This document shows, piece after piece, positions 53,306-62,459 of a DNA stretch of 64,000 nucleotides. The notes under the pieces are model-generated. The model did not search any database and was not told the DNA's origin. It was given only the letters and a program-made list of their open reading frames with translations. The stretch is from Actinomadura craniellae (GTDB lineage Bacteria; Actinomycetota; Actinomycetes; Streptosporangiales; Streptosporangiaceae): contig NZ_QLYX01000014.1 in the NCBI RefSeq assembly GCF_003289645.1, forward strand, positions 62,001 through 126,000. Reading direction: 5' to 3'. How positions within the stretch are numbered: the stretch's first letter is position 1; every line of letters starts with the position of its first letter. The position numbers and the translations under genes were made by a program.

Positions 53306-53704
53306 GTGAGTTCCGGCTATGAGGTATTCGTCTCGTACGCACCCGAGGACGACTGCTGGGTCCAGACGTTCGTCCGGCGGTTGCGCGACGAAGGGCTGCG
53401 GGTGGCCTACGACCGGCTGGTCGGGGGACCCGACGATCCGGTGCGGCACTCGCTGGAGCAGACGATCCTGGCGACCGCCGCCAGCATCGTGGTGTGCAGC
53501 CGGGCCTCCGCGGCCAGCCCGTGGGTGCACGAGGAGTACGGCGTCCTGATGCGCCGGGCGGCCGAGGACGGCCGGGCCTTCGTCCCGGTGGGGATCGAGG
53601 ACATCGCGCCGCCGGGCTTCCTCACCGGAACACCCCTCCTCGACTTCGGCATCGACGACTACGATGCCCTGATCAACCTGCTGGTGAGCGCCCTGCGCCG
53701 CTGA
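53306..53704 (+). CDS. Free-standing TIR-domain protein
   Basis: 132 residues, GTG with GGAGG upstream; the whole protein is one TIR domain. Box 1 YEVFVSYAPEDDCWVQTFVR, BB-loop region YDRLVGGPDDPVRHSLEQTI, and SIVVCSRASAASPWVHEEYG. In the last, Glu77 stands at the position of the catalytic Glu of NAD-cleaving TIRs (W-x3-E). Bacterial TIR proteins act as NADases in anti-phage defence or as signalling modules; here no sensor domain (SMODS, SLOG, STING, Ago) is fused or adjacent. Followed by a MarR gene, same direction, 61 bases on. Confidence 0.88.
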   Translation: MSSGYEVFVSYAPEDDCWVQTFVRRLRDEGLRVAYDRLVGGPDDPVRHSLEQTILATAASIVVCSRASAASPWVHEEYGVLMRRAAEDGRAFVPVGIEDIAPPGFLTGTPLLDFGIDDYDALINLLVSALRR

Positions 53705-53733
53705 TCCTCGCCTTCGAGCCGTACCGACCCTTG

Positions 53734-53747
53734 TCTCGATGTCAAGA
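53734..53747 (+). promoter_or_regulatory. MarR-type operator TCTCGATGTCAAGA
   Basis: Imperfect 14-base inverted repeat close to the common MarR site TCTTGATATCAAGA, 18 bases before the marR start. Suggests autoregulation. Confidence 0.6.
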
Positions 53748-53765
53748 AAGGTATGGTGAACGGTT

Positions 53766-54269
53766 GTGGAGGACGAGGTCGACCGGCTGGTCGCGGCGTG
53801 GGGCGCCGAGCGCCCCGATCTCGACGTCGAACCGCTCCAGGTCCTCAGCCGAATCTCCCGGCTGGCCAGGCACCTGGACCGCACCCGGCGCGCGGTGTTC
53901 GTGGCGCACGACCTCGAACCCTGGGAGTTCGACGTGCTGACCGCGCTGCGCCGGGCGGGCGCCCCCTACCAGCTCAGCCCGGGCCGCCTGCTGCGCGCCA
54001 CCCTGGTCACCTCGGGCACCATGACCAACCGCATCGACCGCCTGCAGAAGGCCGGGCTGGTCGACCGGCTGCCCGACCCCAACGACAAGCGGGGCGTCCA
54101 GGTCCGGCTCACCAACGCCGGGCGGGGCAAGGTCGACGGCGCCTTCGCCGACCTCCTCGCCCGCGAGCACGCCCTGCTGGCCGGTCTCTCCCCCGCCGAC
54201 CGCGCCACCCTCTCCGGCCTGCTGCGTACCCTGCTCATCCCCTTCGACAGCGACGACCCGCTGCCCTGA
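53766..54269 (+). CDS. MarR-family regulator
   Basis: 167 residues, GTG start. Winged helix: ALRRAGAPYQLSPGRLLRAT, LVTSGTMTNRIDRLQKAGLV, and the wing RLPDPNDKRGVQVRLTNAGR. Dimerising helices lie at both ends. An operator-like repeat precedes it; possible targets are itself, the TIR gene or a distant transporter. Stop-to-stop distance to the convergent ABC-F gene is only 3 bases. Confidence 0.93.
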   Translation: MEDEVDRLVAAWGAERPDLDVEPLQVLSRISRLARHLDRTRRAVFVAHDLEPWEFDVLTALRRAGAPYQLSPGRLLRATLVTSGTMTNRIDRLQKAGLVDRLPDPNDKRGVQVRLTNAGRGKVDGAFADLLAREHALLAGLSPADRATLSGLLRTLLIPFDSDDPLP

Positions 54270-54272
54270 CGA

Positions 54273-56030
54273 TCAGAGGTCCTCGGCGAGGAGCAGCCAT
54301 TCCTCCTCGACCTGCTCGCGCTCGGCCTGGACGGCCTTGAGGTCGTCGCCCAGGGCGAGCAGGCGCTCGTAGTCGGCGGCGGCCTCGGCGAGGGCCGCAT
54401 GGAGTTCGGCCTCGCGGGCGGTGAGCTTGTCGAGGCGGCGCTCCAGCCGGTCGAGTTCCTTGCGCGCCTTCCAGTCCTGACCCGAGGAGCGCCTGGGCTG
54501 CGCCGGCGCGGGGGCCGGGGCCCGGGCCGGGGCGGGCACGGCAACGGCGGCGGCCCGGCGGGACAGGTACTCGTCCACCCCGCCCGGGAGCATCCGCACC
54601 CGGCCGTCGCCCAGCAGCGCCACCACGTGGTCGGTGACGCGCTCCAGGAAGTAGCGGTCGTGGCTGACCACCACCAGCGTGCCGGGCCAGCCGTCGAGCA
54701 GGTCCTCCAGCTCGGTCAGGGTCTCGATGTCGAGGTCGTTGGTGGGCTCGTCCAGCAGCAGCACGTTCGGCTCGCCCATCAGCAGGCGCAGCACCTGCAG
54801 GCGGCGCCGCTCCCCGCCGGACAGGTCGCCCACGGGGGTCCACTGCGCCTCCTTGCGGAAACCCAGCCGCTCCAGCAACTGGCTGGCGGTCCACTCCCGC
54901 TTCCCGACGGTGATCCGGCGGCGGATCTCCTCCACCGACTCCAGCACCCGGCGGGCCGGATCGAGGTCCTCCAGGTCCTGGGACAGGTGGGCGAGCTGGA
55001 CGGTCTTGCCGCGCACCATCCGCCCGCCGGCGGGCTGGACCGCACCGTCGAGCAGCCGCAGCAGGGTGCTCTTGCCGCTGCCGTTCACCCCGACCAGCCC
55101 GATCCGGTCGCCCGGCCCGAGCCGCCAGGTCAGGTGCTCGAACAGGGTGCGGGACCCTACCCGGACGGTGACGTCCTCGATGTCGTAGACGGTCTTGCCG
55201 AGCCGCGCGGTGGCGAACTTCGTCAGCTCCACCGAGTCGCGCAGCGGGGGCACGTCGGCGATCAGGGCGTGCGCCGCCTCCACCCGGAACCGGGGCTTGG
55301 ACGACCTGGCCTGCGGGCCGCGGCGCAGCCAGGCCAGTTCCTTGCGGAGCAGGTTCTGCCGCTTCTCCTCGGTCGCCGCGGCGATCCGGGCGCGCTCGGC
55401 CTTGGCCAGCACGTACGCGGAGTAGCCGCCGTCGTACCGCTCCACCCGGCCGTCGACGACCTCCCAGGTGCGGTCGGTCACCTCGTCCAGGAACCACCGG
55501 TCGTGGGTGACGACGACCAGCGCGGTGCGGCGGGCCTTCAGGTGCGCGGCCAGCCAGGCGATGGCCTCGATGTCGAGGTGGTTGGTGGGCTCGTCCAGGA
55601 TCAGCAGGTTCGAGTCGGCCACCAGCAGCCGGGCCAGCGCCACCCGGCGGCGCTCGCCGCCGGACGTCCCGGCGAGCGGCGCGTCCAGGTCGAGTCCGGC
55701 CAGCAACCCGGCCAGGACGTCCCGGACCCGGGCGTCCCCGGCCCATTCGTGTTCGGCCCGGTCGCCCAGCACCACGGACCGCACGGTCGCGCCGGGCGCG
55801 AACTCGTCCCGCTGGGTCAGGTGGCCCAGCCGCAGCCCGCGGGTGTGCGTGACGCGGCCCGCGTCGGGTTCGACGCGGCGGGCGAGCACCGACACCAGGG
55901 TGCTCTTGCCGCCGCCGTTGCGGCCGACGACGCCGATCCGGTCGTCCTCGCCGACGCCGAGTGAGACGGCGTCCAGCAGCGGGGCCGGGCCGTACGCCTT
56001 GCCGACGTTCTCCAGATTGATCAGATTCAC
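54273..56030 (-). CDS. ABC-F family ATPase
   Basis: 585 residues, GTG start. Two ABC cassettes without membrane helices. First: GVVGRNGGGKS, SGGERRRVALARLL, LLILDEPTNHLDIEAI. Second: GLVGVNGSGKS, LSGGERRRLQVLRLL, LLLDEPTNDLDIETL. Between them is the ABC-F linker (about 230-275, RKELAWLRRGPQARSSKPRF), and the C-terminus is a coiled coil (KELDRLERRLDKLTAREAEL) as in Uup/EttA types. Acts on the ribosome in translation or antibiotic protection. Beside ispE, as in most actinobacteria. Confidence 0.94.
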   Translation of the reverse strand: MNLINLENVGKAYGPAPLLDAVSLGVGEDDRIGVVGRNGGGKSTLVSVLARRVEPDAGRVTHTRGLRLGHLTQRDEFAPGATVRSVVLGDRAEHEWAGDARVRDVLAGLLAGLDLDAPLAGTSGGERRRVALARLLVADSNLLILDEPTNHLDIEAIAWLAAHLKARRTALVVVTHDRWFLDEVTDRTWEVVDGRVERYDGGYSAYVLAKAERARIAAATEEKRQNLLRKELAWLRRGPQARSSKPRFRVEAAHALIADVPPLRDSVELTKFATARLGKTVYDIEDVTVRVGSRTLFEHLTWRLGPGDRIGLVGVNGSGKSTLLRLLDGAVQPAGGRMVRGKTVQLAHLSQDLEDLDPARRVLESVEEIRRRITVGKREWTASQLLERLGFRKEAQWTPVGDLSGGERRRLQVLRLLMGEPNVLLLDEPTNDLDIETLTELEDLLDGWPGTLVVVSHDRYFLERVTDHVVALLGDGRVRMLPGGVDEYLSRRAAAVAVPAPARAPAPAPAQPRRSSGQDWKARKELDRLERRLDKLTAREAELHAALAEAAADYERLLALGDDLKAVQAEREQVEEEWLLLAEDL

Positions 56031-56069
56031 GACGCCGACCAGGCTACAACGCCTTCCGGACTCGGCCGG

Positions 56070-56477
56070 TCAGCCGCTGGAGCTCGACGAGCCGGAGTCA
56101 CCGGAACTGGAGGACCCGCTGTCGGAGGAGGAAGAGGACGACGACCCGGACGACCCCGAGTCGGAGGACCAGGACGAACCGGAGTCGTACCCGCCCGGGT
56201 GACCGCCCCACTGGCCGCCCGGCTGGCCGGGCGCGTAGCCGCCGGCGTACGGCTGCTGACCCCACTCGGCCGGGCCGTGGCCGGGCGAGTGGTGCGGAGG
56301 TTGCCCGGGGTACGGCGGCTGGCCGGGGTACGGCAGGCCGGGCTGGTACGAGCCGGGCCCGTAGGGCTGCTGGGACCGCTGCTGGGAGGAGCGGACGACG
56401 AGGATCACGACGACCACGATCGCCACGAGCGGCAGTATCACGATCATCAGCCCGATGATGAGCCCCAAGACGCTCAT
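56070..56477 (-). CDS. Small single-helix membrane protein with Pro/Gly/Ser tail
   Basis: 135 residues from the ATG at 56477 (MSVLGLIIG). N-terminal helix (IIGLMIVILPLVAIVVVVIL), then a cytoplasmic or outer tail of proline/glycine/tyrosine repeats (PYPGQPPYPGQPPH) and a C-terminus of almost only Ser, Gly and Asp. Disordered; no domain. Lies between ispE and the ABC-F gene in the same direction. Confidence 0.7.
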   Translation of the reverse strand: MSVLGLIIGLMIVILPLVAIVVVVILVVRSSQQRSQQPYGPGSYQPGLPYPGQPPYPGQPPHHSPGHGPAEWGQQPYAGGYAPGQPGGQWGGHPGGYDSGSSWSSDSGSSGSSSSSSSDSGSSSSGDSGSSSSSG

Positions 56478-56559
56478 GCTCCTACCGTCCCCTCGCCGTT
56501 CCGGCCTCCTGGCTTGGACGACGAGAAAGGGTACAGGGTTCACATTCTGGCGAAAATCG

Positions 56560-57462
56560 TCAGATGACCGTGGCCCCGGGGACCGGGCCGTGGGCCCGTA
56601 CCACCGTCTCGGCGACCCCCGCCGCGCGCACCGCCGCCGCCAGGTCCGCCGCGTGCTCCGCCGACTCGGCCAGGAACGCGCAGGTCGGCCCGGAACCGGA
56701 GACCAGCGCGCCGAGCGCCCCGGCCGCCCGCCCGGCCGCCAGCGTGTCGCGCAGCGCGGGGCGCAGTTCCACCGCCGCCGGCTGGAGGTCGTTGTCCAGC
56801 GCCCCGCCGAGCGCCCGGGCGTCCCCCGACTCCAGGGCCGCCAGCAGTTCCCGGGCGGCCTCGGGCCGCCCGACCGGCCGGCCCGCCACCTCGCGCAGCC
56901 GGTCGCACTCGGCGTACACCGCCGGGGTGGACAGCCCGCCGTCGGCGCAGGCGAACACCCAGTGGAACGGGCCCCGGACCGGCACCGGCGTCAGCACCTC
57001 ACCCCGGCCGAGCCCGATCGCGGTACCGCCGAGCAGCGAGAACGGCACGTCGCTGCCCAGTTCGGCGGCCAGTTTCGGCAGGTCCTCGTGGTCGGCGCCC
57101 CACAGCCGCGCGCAGGCCACCAGCGCGGCGGCGGCGTCCGCGCTACCGCCCGCCATCCCGCCCGCCACCGGGATGGCCTTGCGGATGTGCAGCGAGACCG
57201 CGGGCTCCACACCGAGCCGCCCGGCGAGCAGCACCGCGGCCCGAGCTGCCAGGTTCCCGCCGTCCAGCGGCACCCCGCGCACGTCGACCGAGTCGCCGCG
57301 CACGCTCACCGCGAGGCGGTCGGACGGCTCCGCGGTCACCTCGTCGAACAGCGAGACGGCGTGGAAGACGGTGACGAGATCGTGATAGCCGTCGGCGCGC
57401 AGCGGCCCCACGCCGAGTTGGAGGTTGACCTTCGCAGGCACGCGCACGGTCACATCGGTCAC
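56560..57462 (-). CDS. ispE: 4-diphosphocytidyl-2-C-methyl-D-erythritol kinase
   Basis: 300 residues. GHMP kinase of the non-mevalonate isoprenoid pathway; phosphorylates CDP-ME. Motifs: VRVPAKVNLQLGVGPLRADG near the start with the catalytic Lys, the ATP loop IPVAGGMAGGSADAAAAL, GSDVPFSLLGGTAIG with the catalytic Asp, and VSGSGPTCAFL. Usually preceded by rsmA (ksgA) in actinobacteria; here a divergent kinase gene takes that place. Confidence 0.96.
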   Translation of the reverse strand: MTDVTVRVPAKVNLQLGVGPLRADGYHDLVTVFHAVSLFDEVTAEPSDRLAVSVRGDSVDVRGVPLDGGNLAARAAVLLAGRLGVEPAVSLHIRKAIPVAGGMAGGSADAAAALVACARLWGADHEDLPKLAAELGSDVPFSLLGGTAIGLGRGEVLTPVPVRGPFHWVFACADGGLSTPAVYAECDRLREVAGRPVGRPEAARELLAALESGDARALGGALDNDLQPAAVELRPALRDTLAAGRAAGALGALVSGSGPTCAFLAESAEHAADLAAAVRAAGVAETVVRAHGPVPGATVI

Positions 57463-57607
57463 GGTCCGGAATCGTAGGGGACGTCACGGCACGGCCGGAC
57501 GCCGCCCCGAACGAAAGCCGCGAACCGCGCGTCTTTTCTTTGGATAGCGTTTACCCGTGGCCGCGCGGCACGGCGCGCCGCAGCGATCGTGGGAAGGGCC
57601 GAATCCA

Positions 57608-59206
57608 GTGGACGAGCAGACGAGGCGTACATCGCTGCCCCGAGGGGCCGAGCGGCTGAGTTCCGCCGACCCGACCCGGATCGGCGGCTACGACCTGGTC
57701 GGGAAGCTCGGCGAGGGCGGCATGGGCGCGGTCTACCTCGGCCACGGCCAGGGCCGCCGGTATGTCGCGATCAAGGTAATCCGGGCCGAGTTGGCCGCCG
57801 ATCCCGCGTTCCGGGCCCGGTTCCGGGACGAGGTCGGCAACGCCCGGAAGGTCGCCTCGTTCTGCACCGCGGCGGTACTCGACCACGGTGAGGAGGACGG
57901 CAGCCCCTACCTGGTCACCGAGTACGTCGACGGCACCCCGCTGGAGGACTACATCGACGCCGAGGGCGCACTGCCCCCCGGCACCGTGCACGGCGTCGCC
58001 GTGGGAGTGGCGGCGGCGCTGGCCGCCATCCACACCGCGGGGCTGGTGCACCGCGACCTCAAGCCGTCCAACGTGCTGCTGTCGGTCTCCGGGCCGCGTG
58101 TGATCGACTTCGGCATCGCCCGGGCCACCGACGCGCCGTCCCAGCACACCCAGGCCGGTTTCGTGATCGGCACGCCCGGCTGGATGGCACCCGAGCAGGT
58201 CGAGCGGGGCGAGGTGACCACCGCGGTCGACATCTTCGCCTGGGGCTGCCTGGTCGCGCTGGCCGGAACCGGCCGCCACCCGCACGGCACCGGCACCGCC
58301 ATGACGATGCTCGCCCGCGCCTCGCAGAACAACCCGGACCTCGGCGACCTGGACGACCCGCTGCGCTCGCTGGCGGCCCGGGCGCTCAACCCCGACCCGC
58401 GCCGCCGCCCCTCGGCCCAGGAACTGCTGCTGGCCCTGGTCGGCGGCGCCGCCCCCGCCGCGGGGGCCGCCCCGCTGGAGGCCACCTCGGTGCTGGAGGC
58501 CACGGCCGCCGCCGAGGAGGACCTGAACCGCACCTGGCGGGCCGACGAGCTACCGGTCCCGCCGCCGTGGGTGCCGCCGTCGCCGCCGCACGGCGTCCCG
58601 ATGCGCGCCCACACCCCGCCGCCCGCGCCCCTCTACACCCCGCCGCCCGTCCGGCAGCACACCCCGCCCCCGCCGCCCCGGCCGCTGCCGCCACCGGCAG
58701 TGATGCCCCCCGCGTACCGGGGCCGGCAGCGCCGCGGCGGCCTGGGCTGCCTGATCACCTTCCTGATCGTGCTCGGGGTCGCCGTCGGCGGCGGCGCCGG
58801 CGTCTACCAGGCGACCCGGCCGGGCGAGGGCACCTTCGGCGAGCCCGCCCGGGACGGCCAGTTCGAGTTCGTCGCCCAGCCGATCCGGTGCGGCGCCACC
58901 ACCATCAACCGGGTCCGGGCCACCTACGGCCGGTACTGCCAGGTCAGCTTCACCGTGCGCAACATCGGCACCAAGACCCGCCGGCTGACCCCCGGCTACC
59001 AGCAGCTGAGCGACGGCGCCGGCACCGAATACGACGGCCGACGGATCGTCCAGGGCCGCACCCAGGTGCAGCAGAAGGTACTCGTCCCCGGCGAGCGCTA
59101 CGCCGCCACCCTGGTGTTCGACGTACCGCTCAGCTTCGAGCCCGCCTTCCTCCTCCTGCACGACGCCGACACCAGCAACGGCGTCAAACTCCCCATCGAA
59201 CGCTGA
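57608..59206 (+). CDS. Ser/Thr protein kinase with outer DUF4352-like domain
   Basis: 532 residues from the GTG at 57608, preceded by GGGAAGGG with 9-base spacing; a GTG 51 bases upstream is possible. Kinase about 25-280: GEGGMGAVYLG, VAIKVI, VHRDLKPSNVL, VIDFGIARA, WMAPEQVE. A proline-rich linker (about 320-385), a membrane helix (about 397-418, LITFLIVLGVAVGGGAGVY) and an outer domain of about 115 residues that looks like DUF4352 (FEFVAQPIRCG, YCQVSFTVRNIGTKTRRLTP), an Ig-like fold found on the outer side of actinobacterial kinases. Unlike the two kinases at 48360-51347 it has a folded sensor. Divergent from ispE. Confidence 0.93.
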   Translation: MDEQTRRTSLPRGAERLSSADPTRIGGYDLVGKLGEGGMGAVYLGHGQGRRYVAIKVIRAELAADPAFRARFRDEVGNARKVASFCTAAVLDHGEEDGSPYLVTEYVDGTPLEDYIDAEGALPPGTVHGVAVGVAAALAAIHTAGLVHRDLKPSNVLLSVSGPRVIDFGIARATDAPSQHTQAGFVIGTPGWMAPEQVERGEVTTAVDIFAWGCLVALAGTGRHPHGTGTAMTMLARASQNNPDLGDLDDPLRSLAARALNPDPRRRPSAQELLLALVGGAAPAAGAAPLEATSVLEATAAAEEDLNRTWRADELPVPPPWVPPSPPHGVPMRAHTPPPAPLYTPPPVRQHTPPPPPRPLPPPAVMPPAYRGRQRRGGLGCLITFLIVLGVAVGGGAGVYQATRPGEGTFGEPARDGQFEFVAQPIRCGATTINRVRATYGRYCQVSFTVRNIGTKTRRLTPGYQQLSDGAGTEYDGRRIVQGRTQVQQKVLVPGERYAATLVFDVPLSFEPAFLLLHDADTSNGVKLPIER

Positions 59207-59246
59207 CGAGCCCGCGTCAGCCCCGAAAGCCGCCCTCCGGCTCAGG

Positions 59247-59300
59247 CGTGATCGTTGAGGATTCGAGGTGCCATGGCACCTCGAATCCTCAACGATCACG
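59247..59300. terminator. 54-bp perfect palindrome between convergent genes
   Basis: Two 27-base arms match without a mismatch around the centre GCCATGGC (left arm begins CGTGATCGTTGAGGATTCG). GC content is about 56 percent, clearly below the surrounding genes. Lies 40 bases after the kinase stop and 53 bases after the convergent GT-C stop, so it can end both transcripts. It may also be a mobile palindromic element. Confidence 0.75.
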
Positions 59301-59352
59301 TTGGAGGGTGTGAGTGTGGGGAGCGTTGTCGGTGTCCGGGGCCGGGAGCGCG

Positions 59353-60921
59353 TCAGCGGAGGGCGGGTTCGGGGTCCGGTTCGGCCGGGGTGTCCTCGGT
59401 GTCGGTGGCGCGGCGGCGCCGGGCACCGCGGACCCGGCCGCGGATCTCGGGGCTGAACGCCATCGCGGCGGCCAGGCAGGCCAGCGGGACGGTCGGCAGG
59501 ATGTAGCGGTAGTCGAACTCGGCGGTGGCCGCGGGGGCGAGCAGCAGGCCCACCGCGGTGAGCACGGGGACCAGGGCCGCCCCGCCGAACCGGCGCCACA
59601 GCGGCAGCATGCCCGCCAGGGCGATCAGCAGGATGAAGCCGAGCAGGGTGCCGCGCAGGTAGACGTGGTCCTGGTAGGTGCGCATGACGCCGGCGAACGG
59701 CTCGACCACCCGGGTGCGGGCGTTGCCCTGCTCGTAGGCCATGGCCTCCTGGGCGGCCGTCGCGTCGTTGCTCATCCGCCAGTCGGGCAGCGGGGTCGCT
59801 TCCTTCTCGAACTCGTACTGCCGGTAGGTGTCCTTGTCGGGGAAGACCGTGCGCTCCCAGCGGAACACCCGGAAGAAGTCGTGCGCCACCACCTGCAGGT
59901 AGTCACCGGGCTGCGCCGTGATCGCGCGCTTGGAGAAGCTGCTGGCCCGGGCGTTCTGGTCGCTGCTGAACCGGGCCTCGGGGAAGCGGCGCAGCGGTGA
60001 CCGGCGGTTCCAGATGCCGTCCTGCGAGTTGGGCAGCCGGTTCTCGGCCTGGACGCAGAACGGGATCTCGTCGACCGGCGGTTTGATCTTGTCGCAGTCG
60101 GCGAACTTGTAGACCCGGGCGTACAGGAAGATCCCGTTGCTCTCGGTGGTGTTGAACACCTGGTGCTCGCTGTAGAACCAGCCCGAGTAGGCGATCAGCG
60201 GCAGCACCCCGGACACCAGGGTCAGTGCGACGATCCGCCAGCGCACCCGCCGCAGCACCATGTAGCCCACCACCACCAGCAGCACCGGCAGGCCGAGCGT
60301 GCGGGTCAGCGAGGCCGCCCCCAGCAGCAGGCCGATCCCGGCGGCGACCTGCCAGGACGGGCGGGCGTGCCAGAGCACCAGCGTGATCGCGGAGACGATC
60401 AGGAAGGTGAACGGGGCGTCCGAGAGGATCAGGTGTTCGAGCTGGATCTGGTAGGCGTCCAGCAGCACCGGCACGGTGGCCAGCGCGGCGCCCCAGCCCG
60501 GCAGCCCGAACCGCCGGCGCAGCAGCGCGTAGATCATCAGCCCCATCGCCAGCCCCATCAGGTGCTGGACGGCGACCACCAGCGCGAAGCTGTGGAAGGG
60601 CTTGAAGATCAGCAGCAGGAAGGAGTACCCGTTGGGACGCAGCGGGTGCGGGTAGACGTCCATCGCCGCGTGCAGGTAGTCGAACGAGTCGTTGAAGAAC
60701 ATCGCCGGCCGGTAGCCCAGCATGGTGACGCCGCGCAGCAGCGCACCGAGGGCGAGGACCACGGCGAAGGCCGGGTGCCGCCCCACCAGGGCGAGCAGCC
60801 CCAGGCCACGGACGCGCTCCGGGGCCTCGGCGGGCGCCTCGGGAGGCCCCGCCGGCGCCTTCGTGATCCGGTCTTCGACCTGTGTCGCCCCCGCCACCAC
60901 TGATCCTCCGACATCGCTCAC
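59353..60921 (-). CDS. GT-C family membrane glycosyltransferase (PMT-like)
   Basis: 522 residues, GTG start. About eleven membrane helices. The first outer loop has the acidic pair of GT-C enzymes, YRPAMFFNDSFDYLHAAMDV. An outer domain of about 140 residues lies in the middle (SNGIFLYARVYKFADCDKIK to YEQGNARTRVVEPF) with three Cys. The cytoplasmic tail is basic, then acidic. Likely transfers a sugar from a polyprenyl phosphate donor on the outer face. Divergent from a GT2 that could make that donor. Confidence 0.82.
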   Translation of the reverse strand: MSDVGGSVVAGATQVEDRITKAPAGPPEAPAEAPERVRGLGLLALVGRHPAFAVVLALGALLRGVTMLGYRPAMFFNDSFDYLHAAMDVYPHPLRPNGYSFLLLIFKPFHSFALVVAVQHLMGLAMGLMIYALLRRRFGLPGWGAALATVPVLLDAYQIQLEHLILSDAPFTFLIVSAITLVLWHARPSWQVAAGIGLLLGAASLTRTLGLPVLLVVVGYMVLRRVRWRIVALTLVSGVLPLIAYSGWFYSEHQVFNTTESNGIFLYARVYKFADCDKIKPPVDEIPFCVQAENRLPNSQDGIWNRRSPLRRFPEARFSSDQNARASSFSKRAITAQPGDYLQVVAHDFFRVFRWERTVFPDKDTYRQYEFEKEATPLPDWRMSNDATAAQEAMAYEQGNARTRVVEPFAGVMRTYQDHVYLRGTLLGFILLIALAGMLPLWRRFGGAALVPVLTAVGLLLAPAATAEFDYRYILPTVPLACLAAAMAFSPEIRGRVRGARRRRATDTEDTPAEPDPEPALR

Positions 60922-61169
60922 AACCCGGCCCGCCCTTCCTGGGCCGCGTTGCCCGTATGCTGATCCCCTAGCCTGCCGTCCGTAGGCGCGCTCTCGCGTG
61001 CCTTAAGGTTGCAACTTTGCAACACGATTCGGACGCTCTTGCGCGGAGTGGGCAGCGCCACACCGCTTTGGCGGGCATCATGCGTAACTCTGGTCCCCGC
61101 TCGGATCGTGATGAGATTAGTCGACGACCCCCGAACCTGATGACCATGGGGTGGCGAAAGGGTAAGCAC

Positions 61170-62417
61170 GTGGAACTCACCGTAGTGATGCCGTGTCTGA
61201 ACGAGGCCGAAACCGTCGCGACGTGCGTCCGGAAGACGATCGGATTCTTCGCGGAGCACGGCATCGACGGCGAGGTCGTCATCGCCGACAACGGCAGCAC
61301 CGACGGCAGCCAGCAGCTCGCCCGCGACGCCGGTGCCAGGGTAGTGCCGATCTCGGAGAGGGGATATGGAAATGCCCTGATGGGCGGCATTCGCGCTGCT
61401 CGCGGCAAGTACGTCGCGATGGGCGACGCCGACGACTCCTACGACTTCACCACCTTGCTGCCGTTCCTGGAGGAACTGCGGAACGGCGCCGACCTGGTCA
61501 TGGGCAACCGGTTCAAGGGCGGCATCGCGCCCGGCGCCATGCCGGCCCTGCACCGCTACCTGGGCAATCCGGCGCTGAGCTTCGTCGGCCGGCTGTTCTT
61601 CCGCAGCAAGATCGGTGACTTCCACTGCGGGCTGCGGGCGTTCCGCAAGGACTCGATCATGCGGCTCGGCCTGCAGACCGGCGGCATGGAGTTCGCCAGC
61701 GAGATGGTGGTGAAGTCCACACTCGCCAAGTACGACATCCGCGAGGTCCCCACCACCCTGTCGCCCGACGGGCGCAGCCGGGCGCCGCACCTCAACACCT
61801 GGCGCGACGGCTGGCGGCACCTGCGGTTCCTCATGCTCTACAGCCCGCGCTGGCTGTTCCTGATCCCGGGGCTCCTCCTCATGGCGCTGGGGCTGGTCAG
61901 CGGGATCGCGCTGTCCTTCGGCCCGGTCCGGGTGGGCGAGGTCGCGTTCGACGTCGACACCCTCATCGGCGCCGCCGCCGCGATGATCATCGGCTTCCAG
62001 TCGGTGGTGTTCGCGCTGCTCACCAAGGTCTACGCGATGCAGGAGGGCTTCCTGCCCTCCGATACCCGGGTACAGAAGATCTTCGGCTTCTGGAGCATGG
62101 AGCGCGGCCTGATCTTCGGCGGGCTGCTCGCCCTGGCCGGTTTCGGCGGCCTGATCGCCTCGCTGCTGCACTGGCGGATCAACAACTTCGGCGAGCTCGA
62201 CCCGCGCGAGTCGCTGCGCCTGGTGGTGCCCTCCGCCACCGCGCTGGTGATGAGCCTCCAGGCGGTGTTCGCCTGCCTGTTCGTCAGCATCCTGGGCATC
62301 CGGCGCCGGCAGCACCCGCCGCTGGTCACCGACGCGGCCGAGGAGGCCGCGCAGGTGGTCGACGAGGCCGCCGACAAGGTGGCCGCCGAGCGGGCCGAGG
62401 AGCGCGCCGAGCGCTGA
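61170..62417 (+). CDS. GT2 polyprenyl-phosphate glycosyltransferase with C-terminal membrane helices
   Basis: 415 residues from the GTG at 61170, with GAAAGGG 7 bases upstream; in-frame ATGs at 61140 and 61146 are alternatives. GT-A domain about 1-230: ELTVVMPCLNEAETVATCVR, IADNGSTDGS, GYGNALMGGIRAARGKYVAM, GDADDSYDF (DXD), GNRFKGGI, GDFHCGLRAF. Then four membrane helices (about 230-385) and an acidic, Ala/Glu-rich tail. Dolichyl-phosphate glucose/mannose synthase type; probable donor supplier for the GT-C protein encoded on the other strand. Confidence 0.92.
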   Translation: MELTVVMPCLNEAETVATCVRKTIGFFAEHGIDGEVVIADNGSTDGSQQLARDAGARVVPISERGYGNALMGGIRAARGKYVAMGDADDSYDFTTLLPFLEELRNGADLVMGNRFKGGIAPGAMPALHRYLGNPALSFVGRLFFRSKIGDFHCGLRAFRKDSIMRLGLQTGGMEFASEMVVKSTLAKYDIREVPTTLSPDGRSRAPHLNTWRDGWRHLRFLMLYSPRWLFLIPGLLLMALGLVSGIALSFGPVRVGEVAFDVDTLIGAAAAMIIGFQSVVFALLTKVYAMQEGFLPSDTRVQKIFGFWSMERGLIFGGLLALAGFGGLIASLLHWRINNFGELDPRESLRLVVPSATALVMSLQAVFACLFVSILGIRRRQHPPLVTDAAEEAAQVVDEAADKVAAERAEERAER

Positions 62418-62459
62418 TAACGGTGTGAGACGTGCCCCGGGGGCCTCTACCCTTGGGGC

